Below, piece after piece: positions 1 through 7,866 of a DNA stretch of 64,000 nt. The notes beneath the pieces are model-generated. The model did not search any database, was not told where the DNA came from, and saw only the letters and a list, made by a program, of their open reading frames with translations. The stretch is taken from contig SFDP01000009.1 of assembly GCA_004558185.1 (NCBI GenBank), positions 14,143 to 78,142 of the forward strand. The letters are read 5' to 3'. The DNA is from Lachnospiraceae bacterium. Lineage in GTDB: Bacteria > Bacillota > Clostridia > Lachnospirales > Lachnospiraceae. The position numbers and the translations under genes were made by a program. How positions within the stretch are numbered: the stretch's first letter is position 1; the number at the start of each line of letters is the position of its first letter.

Positions 1-91
1 AACCAGAGGAATGGAGGAAACCCTTCCCAGTCTTCGGAATATGGTGGAGGCAGCAAGGCTGGTGAGAGAGGAAGCGGTTAGGGGAAAATAG
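1..91 (+). CDS. C-terminal end of an upstream gene (partial)
   Basis: An open frame enters from the left edge and ends at a TAG at 89-91. Its last residues (ending LVREEAVRGK) look like a charged helical C-terminus. A strong terminator follows about 25 bases later, which supports a gene ending here. The other two plus frames also close within about 90 bases, so the frame choice is a judgement. The product cannot be named from about 29 residues. Confidence 0.45.
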   Translation, partial: TRGMEETLPSLRNMVEAARLVREEAVRGK

Positions 92-109
92 AAGGAAACG
101 CTTTTCATA

Positions 110-149
110 AAAAACGGGAACGCTGATAAAATCAGTGTTCCCATTTTTT
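110..149. terminator. Bidirectional intrinsic terminator
   Basis: A 12-bp stem (116-127 with 131-142, one G-U pair, loop AAA) is followed on the plus strand by six T at 144-149. On the minus strand it is followed by the complement of the A-run at 110-114. It can end both the upstream plus-strand gene and the minus-strand tRNA transcript. Confidence 0.9.
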
Positions 150-152
150 AAA

Positions 153-225
153 TCGGAATGACAGGACTTGAACCTGCGGCCTCTACTTCCCTAAAGTAGC
201 GCTCTACCACCTGAGCCACATCCCG
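153..225 (-). tRNA. tRNA-Pro (anticodon AGG)
   Basis: The reverse complement folds into a complete 73-nt cloverleaf. The acceptor CGGGATG pairs with CATTCCG (one G-U), the D stem is GCTC/GAGC, the anticodon stem CTACT/AGTAG, and the T arm GCAGG-TTCAAGT-CCTGT. The anticodon loop TTAGGGA gives anticodon AGG. C1-G72, A73, G35, G36 and G37 are the known bacterial tRNA-Pro identity features, so the amino acid call is firm. CCA is not encoded. Most bacteria read CCU with a UGG or GGG tRNA. An A34 tRNA-Pro implies deamination to inosine by a TadA-type enzyme, which is inference. Confidence 0.95.
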
Positions 226-244
226 ATTGCTTGACAGCTATTAA

Positions 245-273
245 AGTATATTATAGCATTTAGAGTTTGTCAA
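245..273 (-). promoter_or_regulatory. Promoter of tRNA-Pro
   Basis: On the minus strand a consensus -35 TTGACA (268-273) lies 17 bp from -10 TATACT (245-250), about 19 bp before the tRNA 5' end. The rest of the 226-451 gap shows only a small palindrome around 355-367. Confidence 0.8.
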
Positions 274-451
274 CTATATTTTTATTTTTTTAAGAACTTT
301 GAATTCGTAGAGAAGATTTCCAATAGACATCAGAAAGATTGCCAGTTATACTAACACCATATTGGTGCTGTTTGGGGCAAAAGGTATTTCACCCTCTCTG
401 ATACCGGATTGACAAAGAATGATAAGGATAAAGAAAACAAGGAGTAAAGGA

Positions 452-1204
452 ATGCTGAATCAATTTTCTAGAACAGAGTTACTGTTAGGCAAGGAGGCGA
501 TGGAGATCCTTCAAAAATCCCGGGTGGCCGTATTCGGTGTAGGAGGCGTGGGAGGCTATGCCGTAGAGGCCTTGGTCAGAAGCGGAGTGGGTGCCATTGA
601 TCTGATCGATGATGACAAGGTATGTCTGACTAATTTAAACCGCCAGATCATTGCCACCAGAAAAACTGTGGGTAAGGATAAGGTAGAGGTGATGAAGGAG
701 AGGATTCTGGAGATAAATCCTGAGACTGCAGTGAAAACCTACAAATGCTTCTTCCTGCCGGAAAATGCGAATCAGTTTCCCTTTGAAGAATTTGATTATA
801 TCATTGATGCTGTGGATACGGTGACGGCAAAAATTGAACTGGTGATGAAGGCGGAGGAAAATCAGATTCCTATTATTAGCTGTATGGGCGCAGGAAACAA
901 GTTAGACGGCAGTCGGTTTATGGTGGCTGATCTGTATAAGACGAAGGTATGCCCTCTGGCCAAGGTTATGCGCCGGGAGTTGAAAAAAAGGGGAATAAAG
1001 AAGCTCAAGGTGGTATACTCAGAGGAGCAGCCCATGAGACCTCTTGAGGATATGGCTGTAAGCTGCAAAACCCATTGTGTCTGTCCTCCGGGGGCAGAGC
1101 GTAAGTGCACCCAGAGAAGGGCTATACCCGGAAGCACTGCATTTGTACCGGCGATTGCCGGACTTTTGGCCGCAGGAGAGGCAGTACAGGATTTGGTAAA
1201 ATAG
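452..1204 (+). CDS. tcdA: tRNA threonylcarbamoyladenosine dehydratase (TcdA/CsdL, ThiF-like E1 fold)
   Basis: A 250-residue ThiF/MoeB-type adenylating enzyme that by family cyclises t6A37 to ct6A in ANN-decoding tRNAs using ATP. The Rossmann nucleotide loop GVGGVG is at residues 29-34, followed by an acidic loop (DDDKV) and NLNRQ, typical of E1-like enzymes. A Cys-rich segment (CKTHCVCPPG...C) lies near residue 210, and the C-terminal GSTAFVPAIAG matches the TcdA subfamily. The frame is open 11 codons further upstream (419), but AAGGAG at 439-444 sits 7 bp before the ATG at 452, and the product then starts MLNQFSRTELLLG as expected. It appears monocistronic. Confidence 0.88.
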   Translation: MLNQFSRTELLLGKEAMEILQKSRVAVFGVGGVGGYAVEALVRSGVGAIDLIDDDKVCLTNLNRQIIATRKTVGKDKVEVMKERILEINPETAVKTYKCFFLPENANQFPFEEFDYIIDAVDTVTAKIELVMKAEENQIPIISCMGAGNKLDGSRFMVADLYKTKVCPLAKVMRRELKKRGIKKLKVVYSEEQPMRPLEDMAVSCKTHCVCPPGAERKCTQRRAIPGSTAFVPAIAGLLAAGEAVQDLVK

Positions 1205-1312
1205 AGAAAAGCAGTGCGGGAACAGGGATAGGGAAAGCAGTTAAAGCAGTTGATTATAGGATTTGTTAATTTTGCCTATGGATTTTTGTGAATAATTCCG
1301 TAGTCGGGGGAA

Positions 1313-1341
1313 TTGAAAATTCAGTATCAATTGGATATAAT
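1313..1341 (+). promoter_or_regulatory. Promoter of pyc
   Basis: TTGAAA (1313-1318), a 17-bp spacer and TATAAT (1336-1341). The predicted transcript starts near 1348, leaving a leader of about 97 nt in which I see no recognisable riboswitch. Confidence 0.75.
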
Positions 1342-1444
1342 TAGTCATAATTAGAATATATTATTGGTCATGTAATATATTTTAAAGAGAAATTGAGCAA
1401 CAGGGTTACAAAAGAAGGTAATGAGAATCAAAATGGAGGATGAA

Positions 1445-4400
1445 ATGAAAAGAGAGATTAAAAAAGTACTGGTTGCCAATCGAGGGGAAATTGCTGTCCG
1501 AATCTTAAGAGCGTGTCATGATTTGGATATCAATACGGTAGCAATCTATTCCAAGGAAGATATCTTAAGTGGATTTCGTACTAAGGCTGATGAGTCTTAT
1601 ATGATTGGTGAAACTTTGTCTCCTCTGGGGGCTTATCTGGCTATTGATGAAATTGTGGCAATGGCCAAAAAGCGCGGAGTGGATGCTATTCATCCCGGCT
1701 ATGGTTTCCTGTCTGAGAATGCAGATTTTGCAAGAGCCTGTGAGAGAGAAGGAATTATCTTTATCGGTCCCTCCTCCGATGTATTGGGAAAAATGGGAGA
1801 TAAATTAAGCGCAAAGGAGCTGGCAGACCGTTGCGGTGTTCCCACCATTCCCGGAAGTACTGATCCCTTAAAGAATGCAGAGGATGCAGTAAAAAGAGCT
1901 AACAGCTATGGCTATCCTGTTATTTTAAAAGCGGCAGCAGGCGGCGGCGGACGAGGCATGAGAGCCTGCTACAATGATGCAGAAGTGGCCCAGGCCTTTG
2001 AACTGGTAAGTGAAGAAGCCAGAAAGTCTTTCGGAAACGATGCCATTTTTATGGAAAAATTCCTGGTAGAGCCGAAGCATATCGAAGTGCAGATTCTGGC
2101 AGACGAATATGGCAATATTGTACATTTATATGAGCGTGACTGCTCCCTGCAGAGACGTTACCAGAAGGTAATTGAATATACACCGGCTTTCTCCCTGCCT
2201 GAGGAGGTACTTGAGAAAATCAGAAATGAAGCGGTTAAAATCGCCAGGGAGGTGGGATACACCAGTGTAGGTACGGTGGAATTTTTGGTGGATAAGGATA
2301 TGAACCATTACTTTATCGAGATGAATCCTCGTATTCAGGTAGAGCACACCGTAACGGAGGTAGTAACCGGTATTGATCTGGTAAGAGCACAGATTCTGGT
2401 AGCGGCAGGCGAACCCTTAAGCCATCCGGTTATCGGCGTAACCTGCCAGGAGGATATAAAGACCAGAGGCTTTGCTCTGCAGTGTCGTGTGACCACAGAA
2501 GACCCGGAAAATAATTTCGCACCGGATACCGGTAAGATTACGGCTTATCGAAGTGGCGGCGGTAACGGTGTTCGTCTGGATGGTGGTAACATCTATACCG
2601 GAGCAGTGATTTCTCCTTACTATGATAGTTTATTGGTAAAAATCACCACCTACGATTCCACCTTCCAAGGAGTGGTTCGTAAGGCCCGCAGATCGTTGAC
2701 GGAAATGCGTGTGCGTGGGGTGAAGACCAATATTGCCTTCTTAGGGAAAATTTTACAGAACCCGGTCTTTTTAGAGGGACGCTGTCATACTAAATTTATT
2801 GATGAAACCCCTGAACTCTTCCAGTTGGATGATTCTAAGGACAGAGCAAATAAGATTTTGAAATACATCGGTAATATCGTGGTTAATGATCCTACTGCGG
2901 GAGCAAAAATGTACGATACCCCCAGGTTTGTGCCTTTGGAGGATGCACCTCCCACACCGGGCCTGAAGCAGCTTTTGGATGAAAAAGGCCCTGAGGCAGT
3001 GGCAAAGCATATTTTGAGTGAGAAGAAGCTGTTCATTACCGATACCACCATGAGAGACGCTCATCAGTCCCTTCTGGCTACTCGTGTGAGAACCAGAGAT
3101 ATGGTGAAGGGCAGCGAGGCCATGGCACAGATTCTGTATCCCTGCTTCTCTTTGGAAATGTGGGGAGGAGCAACCTTCGACGTAGCTTATCGCTTCCTCC
3201 ATGAAGATCCCTGGGAGAGACTGGATTGGCTGAGAAGGAATATTCCCAACATTCCCTTCCAGATGCTGTTAAGAGGAGCAAACGCTGTAGGCTATTCCAA
3301 CTATCCGGATAACGTGATCCGGGAATTTGTTCGGGAAGCAGCTAAGGGCGGTATCGATATCTTCCGTGTATTCGACTCCTTAAACTGGATTCCGGGTATG
3401 GAAATTGCATTGGATGAGGTAAGAAACTGTGGTAAGCTGGCAGAAGCAGCGATGTGCTACACCGGAGATATCATGGACCCCAAGAGGGACAAATATACAC
3501 TGAACTACTATGTCAATATGGCAAAGGAGCTGGAGAAGCGTGGTGCCAATACTATCGCCATTAAGGATATGTCCGGTCTCTTAAAGCCTTATGCGGCGGC
3601 AAAGCTGGTAAAAGCATTGAAGGAGGAGGTTGGCTGTCCGATTCATCTGCATACTCACGATACCAGTGGAAATGCGGTAGCTACCTATCTGATGGCGGCA
3701 GAGGCAGGAGTGGATATTGTGGACTGTGCAATTTCCAGTATGTCTTCCCTCACCAGTCAGCCCTCTATCAACTCCGTACAGACTGCCCTGGCAGGAACCG
3801 AAAGGGATCCGGGCTTTGCCATCACCAAGCTGGAGAGATTAAGCGAGTACTGGGAAGATGTGCGTAAGCGTTATGATGTATTTGAGTCGGATTTGAAAGC
3901 TCCGCTTACCGATATTTACCGTTATGAAATTCCCGGAGGACAGTATTCCAATCTTCGGCCGCAGGTGGAGAGTCTGGGACTGGGTCATCGTTTTGATGAA
4001 GTACGTGAGATGTTCTGTACCGTAAACCAGATGTTAGGAGATATTGTAAAGGTTACTCCTTCCTCTAAGATGGTGGGGGATATGGCTATCTTTATGGTGC
4101 AGAATGACCTGACTCCGGAGAATATTGTGGAGCGTGGTGCAGCCCTGGCATTCCCCGATTCTGTGGTAAGCTACTTTGAGGGAATGATGGGTCAGCCTGC
4201 ATGGGGCTTCCCTAAAGATTTGCAAAAGGTAGTGTTAAAGGGTAAAGAGCCCATTACCTGCCGGCCCGGAGAACTGCTGCCTCCTGCTGACTTTGAAGCG
4301 GCAAGAGAGCATCTCAAGAAGTTTGTGGAAGAACCTACCAACAGAGACGTTTTAAGCTATATTCTCTATCCTAAGGTAGTGGAAGACTATTTTAAGAAGA

Positions 4401-4873
4401 GAGAAGAGTACGGTTATATCGTGCGTCTGGGAAGCCATGTATTCTTCCACGGTTTGGCTGTAGGAGAAACCAATAAGGTTAACATTGAAGATGGTAAAAC
4501 TTTGGTGATTAAATATATTGGTAAGGGAGAAGCGGATGAAGAAGGTATGCGTACCGTCAGCTTCGAGTTAAACGGTATCCGCCGCGACGTTAAGGTGCTG
4601 GATAAGTCCTTAAGTGGAACCGTTGTCTTTGCCCGTATGGCAGATCCTGATGTGGAAGGAGAGGTAGGAACTTCCATTCCCGGCTCCGTAAGTAAGGTTA
4701 ATGTGAAGGTGGGAGATACGGTAGAGGTGAACCAGGTTTTGGCGGTTATAGAGGCCATGAAGATGGAAACCAGCGTAGTTGCTCCTATTGCCGGAAAGAT
4801 TAAGGAGGTTTTGATCAATCCCGGACAGTCGGTTAAATCCGGAGAGCTGCTGGTAGTCGTAGAGCCGGTATAA
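1445..4873 (+). CDS. pyc: Pyruvate carboxylase
   Basis: A cytoplasmic, biotin-dependent carboxylase converting pyruvate, bicarbonate and ATP to oxaloacetate (anaplerosis). From this start it is 1142 residues, full family length. The biotin carboxylase domain is N-terminal (VANRGEIAVRI at the start, ATP-grasp loop GGGGRGM, HIEVQI). The carboxyltransferase domain begins around residue 535 (DTTMRDAHQSLLATR), and a PYC/OADA region follows. The C-terminal biotinyl domain has EAMKMET with Lys1106 as the expected biotin attachment site. The frame is open from 1421, but GGAGG at 1435-1439 sits correctly before the ATG at 1445, and the upstream in-frame ATG at 1433 overlaps that Shine-Dalgarno. It is a single gene with its own promoter. 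Confidence 0.97.
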   Translation: MKREIKKVLVANRGEIAVRILRACHDLDINTVAIYSKEDILSGFRTKADESYMIGETLSPLGAYLAIDEIVAMAKKRGVDAIHPGYGFLSENADFARACEREGIIFIGPSSDVLGKMGDKLSAKELADRCGVPTIPGSTDPLKNAEDAVKRANSYGYPVILKAAAGGGGRGMRACYNDAEVAQAFELVSEEARKSFGNDAIFMEKFLVEPKHIEVQILADEYGNIVHLYERDCSLQRRYQKVIEYTPAFSLPEEVLEKIRNEAVKIAREVGYTSVGTVEFLVDKDMNHYFIEMNPRIQVEHTVTEVVTGIDLVRAQILVAAGEPLSHPVIGVTCQEDIKTRGFALQCRVTTEDPENNFAPDTGKITAYRSGGGNGVRLDGGNIYTGAVISPYYDSLLVKITTYDSTFQGVVRKARRSLTEMRVRGVKTNIAFLGKILQNPVFLEGRCHTKFIDETPELFQLDDSKDRANKILKYIGNIVVNDPTAGAKMYDTPRFVPLEDAPPTPGLKQLLDEKGPEAVAKHILSEKKLFITDTTMRDAHQSLLATRVRTRDMVKGSEAMAQILYPCFSLEMWGGATFDVAYRFLHEDPWERLDWLRRNIPNIPFQMLLRGANAVGYSNYPDNVIREFVREAAKGGIDIFRVFDSLNWIPGMEIALDEVRNCGKLAEAAMCYTGDIMDPKRDKYTLNYYVNMAKELEKRGANTIAIKDMSGLLKPYAAAKLVKALKEEVGCPIHLHTHDTSGNAVATYLMAAEAGVDIVDCAISSMSSLTSQPSINSVQTALAGTERDPGFAITKLERLSEYWEDVRKRYDVFESDLKAPLTDIYRYEIPGGQYSNLRPQVESLGLGHRFDEVREMFCTVNQMLGDIVKVTPSSKMVGDMAIFMVQNDLTPENIVERGAALAFPDSVVSYFEGMMGQPAWGFPKDLQKVVLKGKEPITCRPGELLPPADFEAAREHLKKFVEEPTNRDVLSYILYPKVVEDYFKKREEYGYIVRLGSHVFFHGLAVGETNKVNIEDGKTLVIKYIGKGEADEEGMRTVSFELNGIRRDVKVLDKSLSGTVVFARMADPDVEGEVGTSIPGSVSKVNVKVGDTVEVNQVLAVIEAMKMETSVVAPIAGKIKEVLINPGQSVKSGELLVVVEPV

Positions 4874-4938
4874 CAGGTGAAGAATCCCTTCGGTTTGTGA
4901 CTGAAGCAATCTTTGATAGTCAGTACATTGGAAATTTA

Positions 4939-4967
4939 TTGACATAATTGGTGCAGCTTCGTATAAT
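4939..4967 (+). promoter_or_regulatory. Consensus promoter of the type III toxin-antitoxin locus
   Basis: A perfect TTGACA (4939-4944), 17-bp spacer and TATAAT (4962-4967), starting transcription near 4974, about 20 nt before the first antitoxin repeat. It is the strongest promoter sequence in the window, as expected where antitoxin RNA must outnumber toxin. Confidence 0.85.
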
Positions 4968-4993
4968 AATATTACAGGGTAGAGATACCCGCA

Positions 4994-5089
4994 AAATAGT
5001 GTCCGCTCCCTGATATGCGGCTGATAAGTGGTCAGGACTACAAATAGCACCCGCTCCCCGATATGCGGCTTACAAATGTTCGGGATCAA
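4994..5089 (+). ncRNA. Type III antitoxin RNA: two 48-nt pseudoknot repeats
   Basis: Two tandem units start AAATAG at 4994 and 5042 (period 48). Each has CCGC...GCGG as a first stem, with a loop that pairs to a downstream segment, giving an H-type pseudoknot. Loop CCTGA pairs with TCAGG in unit 1; loop CCCGA pairs with TCGGG in unit 2. The U-A to C-G change is compensatory, so the pairing is supported by covariation inside one locus. A promoter lies upstream, and a terminator then the toxin gene lie downstream, the known toxIN/cptIN/tenpIN order. Unit length and copy number resemble the cptI type more than the 36-nt multi-copy toxI type. Subfamily is inference. Confidence 0.82.
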
Positions 5090-5096
5090 AATGTTT

Positions 5097-5130
5097 GGGG
5101 AAATCGGTTAATGCCGATTTCCCCTTTATT
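5097..5130 (+). terminator. Terminator between antitoxin repeats and toxin gene
   Basis: An 11-bp perfect stem GGGGAAATCGG/CCGATTTCCCC (5097-5107 with 5114-5124) is followed by TTTATT. In type III systems this leaky terminator sets the antitoxin:toxin ratio. An almost identical hairpin occurs at 15844-15875. Confidence 0.9.
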
Positions 5131-5148
5131 TGAATAGGAGGTATATCT

Positions 5149-5637
5149 ATGCCAGATGCTCAGTTTTATTTCCTGTCAGACCAGTATTATCGGGATTTTC
5201 CCGATGATAAGCTGATGAAAAACAAGGATATAATCGATGGACAGCCCCATAGGCGACCTTGCTTTTTTGCTTTTACAGATTCTAAAATTCCTGCTATTTA
5301 TTGGATCGTTCCCATCTCATCCCAGTATGAGAAATTTAAGAGGATCGAACAGGAGAAAATCAAAAAATACGGAAATTGCAATACTATTCGTTTTGGAACG
5401 GTGCTGGGAAGAAACACTGCCTTTTTAATTCAGAATATGTGCCCGGCTACGGCTAAATATCTTACACCCTACATAGATAAGAATAATCAGCCGATTCGAA
5501 TCGATGACCGTGTGGCTGCAGATGTAATAAAAAATGCCAAGGAGGTCTTGGCTATGGCAAAGCGTGGAACCAAAGTAATTTTCCCGGATGTATTCAGCAT
5601 ATATCATAGTCTAGAGCAACAGCTCTCACTGGGGTAG
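5149..5637 (+). CDS. Type III toxin-antitoxin endoribonuclease toxin (ToxN/AbiQ/CptN-like)
   Basis: A 162-residue basic protein. The first half (FYFLSDQYYRDFPDD...RPCFFAF...YWIVPISSQYEKF) and the central FLIQNMCPAT resemble the compact PemK-like fold of ToxN/CptN toxins, which cut the repeat precursor and cellular mRNA. By family these toxins cause growth arrest and often abort phage infection. The identification leans on context: pseudoknot repeats and a leaky terminator directly upstream, with nothing else in the unit. The start is ATG at 5149 with AGGAGG at 5136-5141. No signal peptide or membrane segment is seen. The CptN subfamily is my best guess; catalytic residues cannot be assigned by eye. 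Confidence 0.8.
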   Translation: MPDAQFYFLSDQYYRDFPDDKLMKNKDIIDGQPHRRPCFFAFTDSKIPAIYWIVPISSQYEKFKRIEQEKIKKYGNCNTIRFGTVLGRNTAFLIQNMCPATAKYLTPYIDKNNQPIRIDDRVAADVIKNAKEVLAMAKRGTKVIFPDVFSIYHSLEQQLSLG

Positions 5638-5760
5638 AGCCCATCATTTGAGTCTTCTGCTGAAAAGTAAACCGTTATACTAGCTTTTAAAACTGCAGCT
5701 TGTGAAGAAATTATATACTCATTGCCCCGGAAGCGCTGTGGAAAACAGATAGAGGGAAGC

Positions 5761-5801
5761 AGGGGCAGATGCGATTTTCACCAGTCACATCTGCCCCTGT
5801 T
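5761..5801 (+). terminator. Terminator-like hairpin after the toxin gene
   Basis: A perfect 11-bp stem (5761-5771 with 5788-5798) is followed by a short GTTT. The rest of 5638-5870 shows no gene. Confidence 0.6.
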
Positions 5802-5870
5802 TCCATATAGACAGCTCCTGCAATAAAACCTGCTATAAACCACCAGAGAAAAAAGGAAATTAAATTCTCG

Positions 5871-5917
5871 TTGTCCGCAAAAGGAAAGTGTGATATAATG
5901 AAGTTAGTTAAAACTAA
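5871..5917 (+). promoter_or_regulatory. Promoter with DtxR-type palindrome for the methyltransferase
   Basis: TTGTCC (5871-5876), a 17-bp spacer and TATAAT (5894-5899). TTAG-TTAAAA-CTAA (5904-5917) lies over the predicted transcription start, inside a longer palindrome AGTTAGT/ACTAACT. The core TTAG-N6-CTAA occurs within the classical DtxR/IdeR box. Copies also occur before the siderophore operon and the Fur-like gene. Metal-dependent repression is inferred. Confidence 0.6.
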
Positions 5918-5937
5918 CTAAGAAGGGAGCATTGTGT

Positions 5938-6555
5938 ATGTCTTTTTTTCAAAATACTTGTAAGCCCGAAGGGATTGGCGGCAAAATTATGGTTAATATG
6001 ATGAATACCGGACATTCATCCATGGCTGAATGGGGGTTTACGCATATAGAAATTAGAAATAATTACATATGTCTGGATATTGGGTGTGGTGGTGGAGCAA
6101 ATGTAAAAAAGCTATTAGCAAAAACTCCATACGGCAAAGTGGCTGGTATTGATTATTCAGAAATTAGTGTAATAAAATCCCAAAAAATCAATAAGGCAGA
6201 AATAGAAAATAAGCGTTGCGAAATCTTGCAGGGTAATGTAATGAAACTTCCTTTCGGAAATGAAACTTTTGATATAATTACTGCGTTTGAAACGATATAT
6301 TTTTGGCCTGATATTAATGAGGCATTTAAGCAAGTATATCGAGTTTTGAAAGGCAACGGAACTTTTATGATTTGCAACGAATCAAATGGTGAAAATTCCA
6401 AAGAAGAAAAGTGGACTAAGATTATACAGGGAATGAAAATATACAATTCTGAACAAGTAAAAAAATCTTTAGAGGGTGCTGGTTTTACAGACATAAAAAT
6501 ACACAAAAATAAAAAAGGTTGGCTCTGCGTAGTTTGTAAAAAAGACAAGATGTAA
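5938..6555 (+). CDS. Class I SAM-dependent methyltransferase
   Basis: About 205 residues. Motif I is LDIGCGGG near residue 45, the acidic end of strand 2 is GIDYS, and motif IV-like LPFGNETFDIITAFETIYFWP and motif VI-like VYRVLKGNGTF follow, a typical UbiE/Methyltransf_11 fold. The substrate cannot be inferred. The frame is open from a TTG at 5932, but GGGAG at 5925-5929 is correctly spaced only for the ATG at 5938. The gene is noticeably more AT-rich than neighbours (many AAA, AAT, ATA codons), suggesting transfer. The palindrome over its promoter matches those at the iron genes near 40.8 and 45.1 kb, so it may be a metal-regulated enzyme. Confidence 0.8.
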   Translation: MSFFQNTCKPEGIGGKIMVNMMNTGHSSMAEWGFTHIEIRNNYICLDIGCGGGANVKKLLAKTPYGKVAGIDYSEISVIKSQKINKAEIENKRCEILQGNVMKLPFGNETFDIITAFETIYFWPDINEAFKQVYRVLKGNGTFMICNESNGENSKEEKWTKIIQGMKIYNSEQVKKSLEGAGFTDIKIHKNKKGWLCVVCKKDKM

Positions 6556-6614
6556 ATTACTATTGTCTTTGCTGATGGGCAATCAAGGCGGGAAAGCCCT
6601 AAAATGGCTTCCAA

Positions 6615-6642
6615 AGCAGGAAACCATTTCTGATTTCCTGCT
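6615..6642. terminator. Hairpin between convergent genes
   Basis: A 9-bp stem AGCAGGAAA/TTTCCTGCT with a 10-nt loop sits between the methyltransferase and the convergent secreted-protein gene. It has no strong T-run on either side, so its role as a terminator is tentative. Confidence 0.4.
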
Positions 6643-6692
6643 CTGAGATTCATTAAAATATAGCTTATTGTCAATTTACCAAAAGCAAACTA

Positions 6693-7454
6693 TTAGTAGT
6701 TTAGATTGTGGTCTGCATCCATGTATCCTTTTACTGTTCCAGTCTTAGAGCATCTGGCATCAACCCAGCAATAATTATCTTGGATTACCAATCCTACACC
6801 CTGAATCTCTAAGCCATAATGGAAGTTGGCAGATGATTTTACTTGTGCATAATAAACACCATCAACCGTAACATTGCTCTCTTTTGAATCTTCAAAATCA
6901 CTTACCTGCCAAATACTTAGGAAGCCTCTTTGATAAGAGCCATCGCTGTAATTAACCGATACTGACGAACCATCATAAGTAAACTGTGCTTCCTGCGTAA
7001 TTCTGTATAACTCTTGTCCTAATACCAAAGCATAAACTGCATGATAATATTTATTGATTGGCGATGTACTTCTGACAGAATATGCAGAAGCTGTATTATC
7101 TACTGCACCCTTAGCTATCCTTTCGGGTGTAGCTTCTACATCTTCTACGCCATTAACATAAATCATTATACCTTCAAGAATTACCGTGTTTTCATTTCCT
7201 AAATCAATTATTTTTGTTTCTTCTGAGTGTAACAATTCGGTAGTATTATATTGTTTTCCATATTCTGAGATAAATGTTTGCACTTTATCTGGCAATGTGT
7301 CTGCTGTGTTACCATATGTTGTTGACTTTAAAAAACTTTCAAAGTCCGCAGCATATTGCTCAAAAGACACAGGAGCTTTTTCTGCAGCAAAGGCTGTCGT
7401 TCCCATACTAACCAACATTGCAAGTGATAATAAGAATGACAAGATTTTTTTCAT
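6693..7454 (-). CDS. Secreted protein of unknown function
   Basis: A 253-residue protein with a clear signal peptide: MKKI, a hydrophobic stretch, and a probable signal peptidase cut after TAFA near residue 24. The mature part is hydrophilic, with a Cys pair near the C-terminus (WVDARCSKTG) and no cell-wall anchor motif. The frame is open 13 codons upstream, but AAAGGAAA just before the ATG at 7454 and the signal peptide fix the start. It lies 25 bp after the XRE gene on the same strand, so the two probably form an operon. I do not recognise the family. Confidence 0.7.
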   Translation of the reverse strand: MKKILSFLLSLAMLVSMGTTAFAAEKAPVSFEQYAADFESFLKSTTYGNTADTLPDKVQTFISEYGKQYNTTELLHSEETKIIDLGNENTVILEGIMIYVNGVEDVEATPERIAKGAVDNTASAYSVRSTSPINKYYHAVYALVLGQELYRITQEAQFTYDGSSVSVNYSDGSYQRGFLSIWQVSDFEDSKESNVTVDGVYYAQVKSSANFHYGLEIQGVGLVIQDNYCWVDARCSKTGTVKGYMDADHNLNY

Positions 7455-7479
7455 AGCATTTCCTTTCCCAATACGTCGT

Positions 7480-7854
7480 TTACTTGGCAACACTCAATAG
7501 CATTATTAGAAATGTAATGATAATTATGGAAATTAAAACAGTTTTAACAATGCTCCATGTACGCCGGTTTCTTAGTGTCCTTTCTGAAAGCTGAGAGTTG
7601 ATTCGTGATAATTGCTCTGCTATTGCATTTTTATCGCTCACACTTTCCTCGCTTTCATTGGTTCCTCCCAAAAGAGTAGCCACCGGGATTTCTAGTATTT
7701 CTGATAACCTTATTAGAAGTTGAGCATCTGGCACAGAAAGACCCTTTTCCCATTTGGATATTGTTTGACGTACAATATTCAACTTTGCAGCAAGTTCTTC
7801 TTGAGAGAATCCTTTTTCCTTACGCAATCTTTTGAGATTCTCGTTAAATATGAT
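7480..7854 (-). CDS. XRE-family regulator with a C-terminal membrane helix (non-canonical start)
   Basis: A short protein with an N-terminal HTH_3 domain (LKRLRKEKGFSQEELAAKL, then VRQTISKWEKG), a linker with coiled-coil character, and a C-terminal transmembrane helix (about 20 residues, IVKTVLISIIIITFLIML). Such membrane-tethered XRE proteins are common in Firmicutes. Homologues begin M(I/F)NENLKRLR. Here the codon at that place, 6 bp after AGGAGGT (7861-7867), is ATC (7852-7854) followed by ATA, not ATG. The first conventional start is TTG at 7825-7827, which would cut into helix 1 and lacks an SD. Either ATC/ATA initiation is used, or the start codon is mutated and the gene is decaying. 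Confidence 0.7.
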   Translation of the reverse strand: MIFNENLKRLRKEKGFSQEELAAKLNIVRQTISKWEKGLSVPDAQLLIRLSEILEIPVATLLGGTNESEESVSDKNAIAEQLSRINSQLSERTLRNRRTWSIVKTVLISIIIITFLIMLLSVAK

Positions 7855-7866
7855 ATATTCACCTCC

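Noticed and set aside
419..451. Eleven extra N-terminal residues for TcdA
   Set aside because: The Shine-Dalgarno is placed for the ATG at 452, and the extension is Lys/Arg-rich and unlike family members.
2771..3202. Long antisense frames inside pyc
   Set aside because: They are shadows of the highly conserved pyc coding sequence with no start signals.
4994..5089. CRISPR array
   Set aside because: Only two imperfect 48-nt units with no spacers between them; they fit antitoxin RNA repeats and there are no cas genes in the window.
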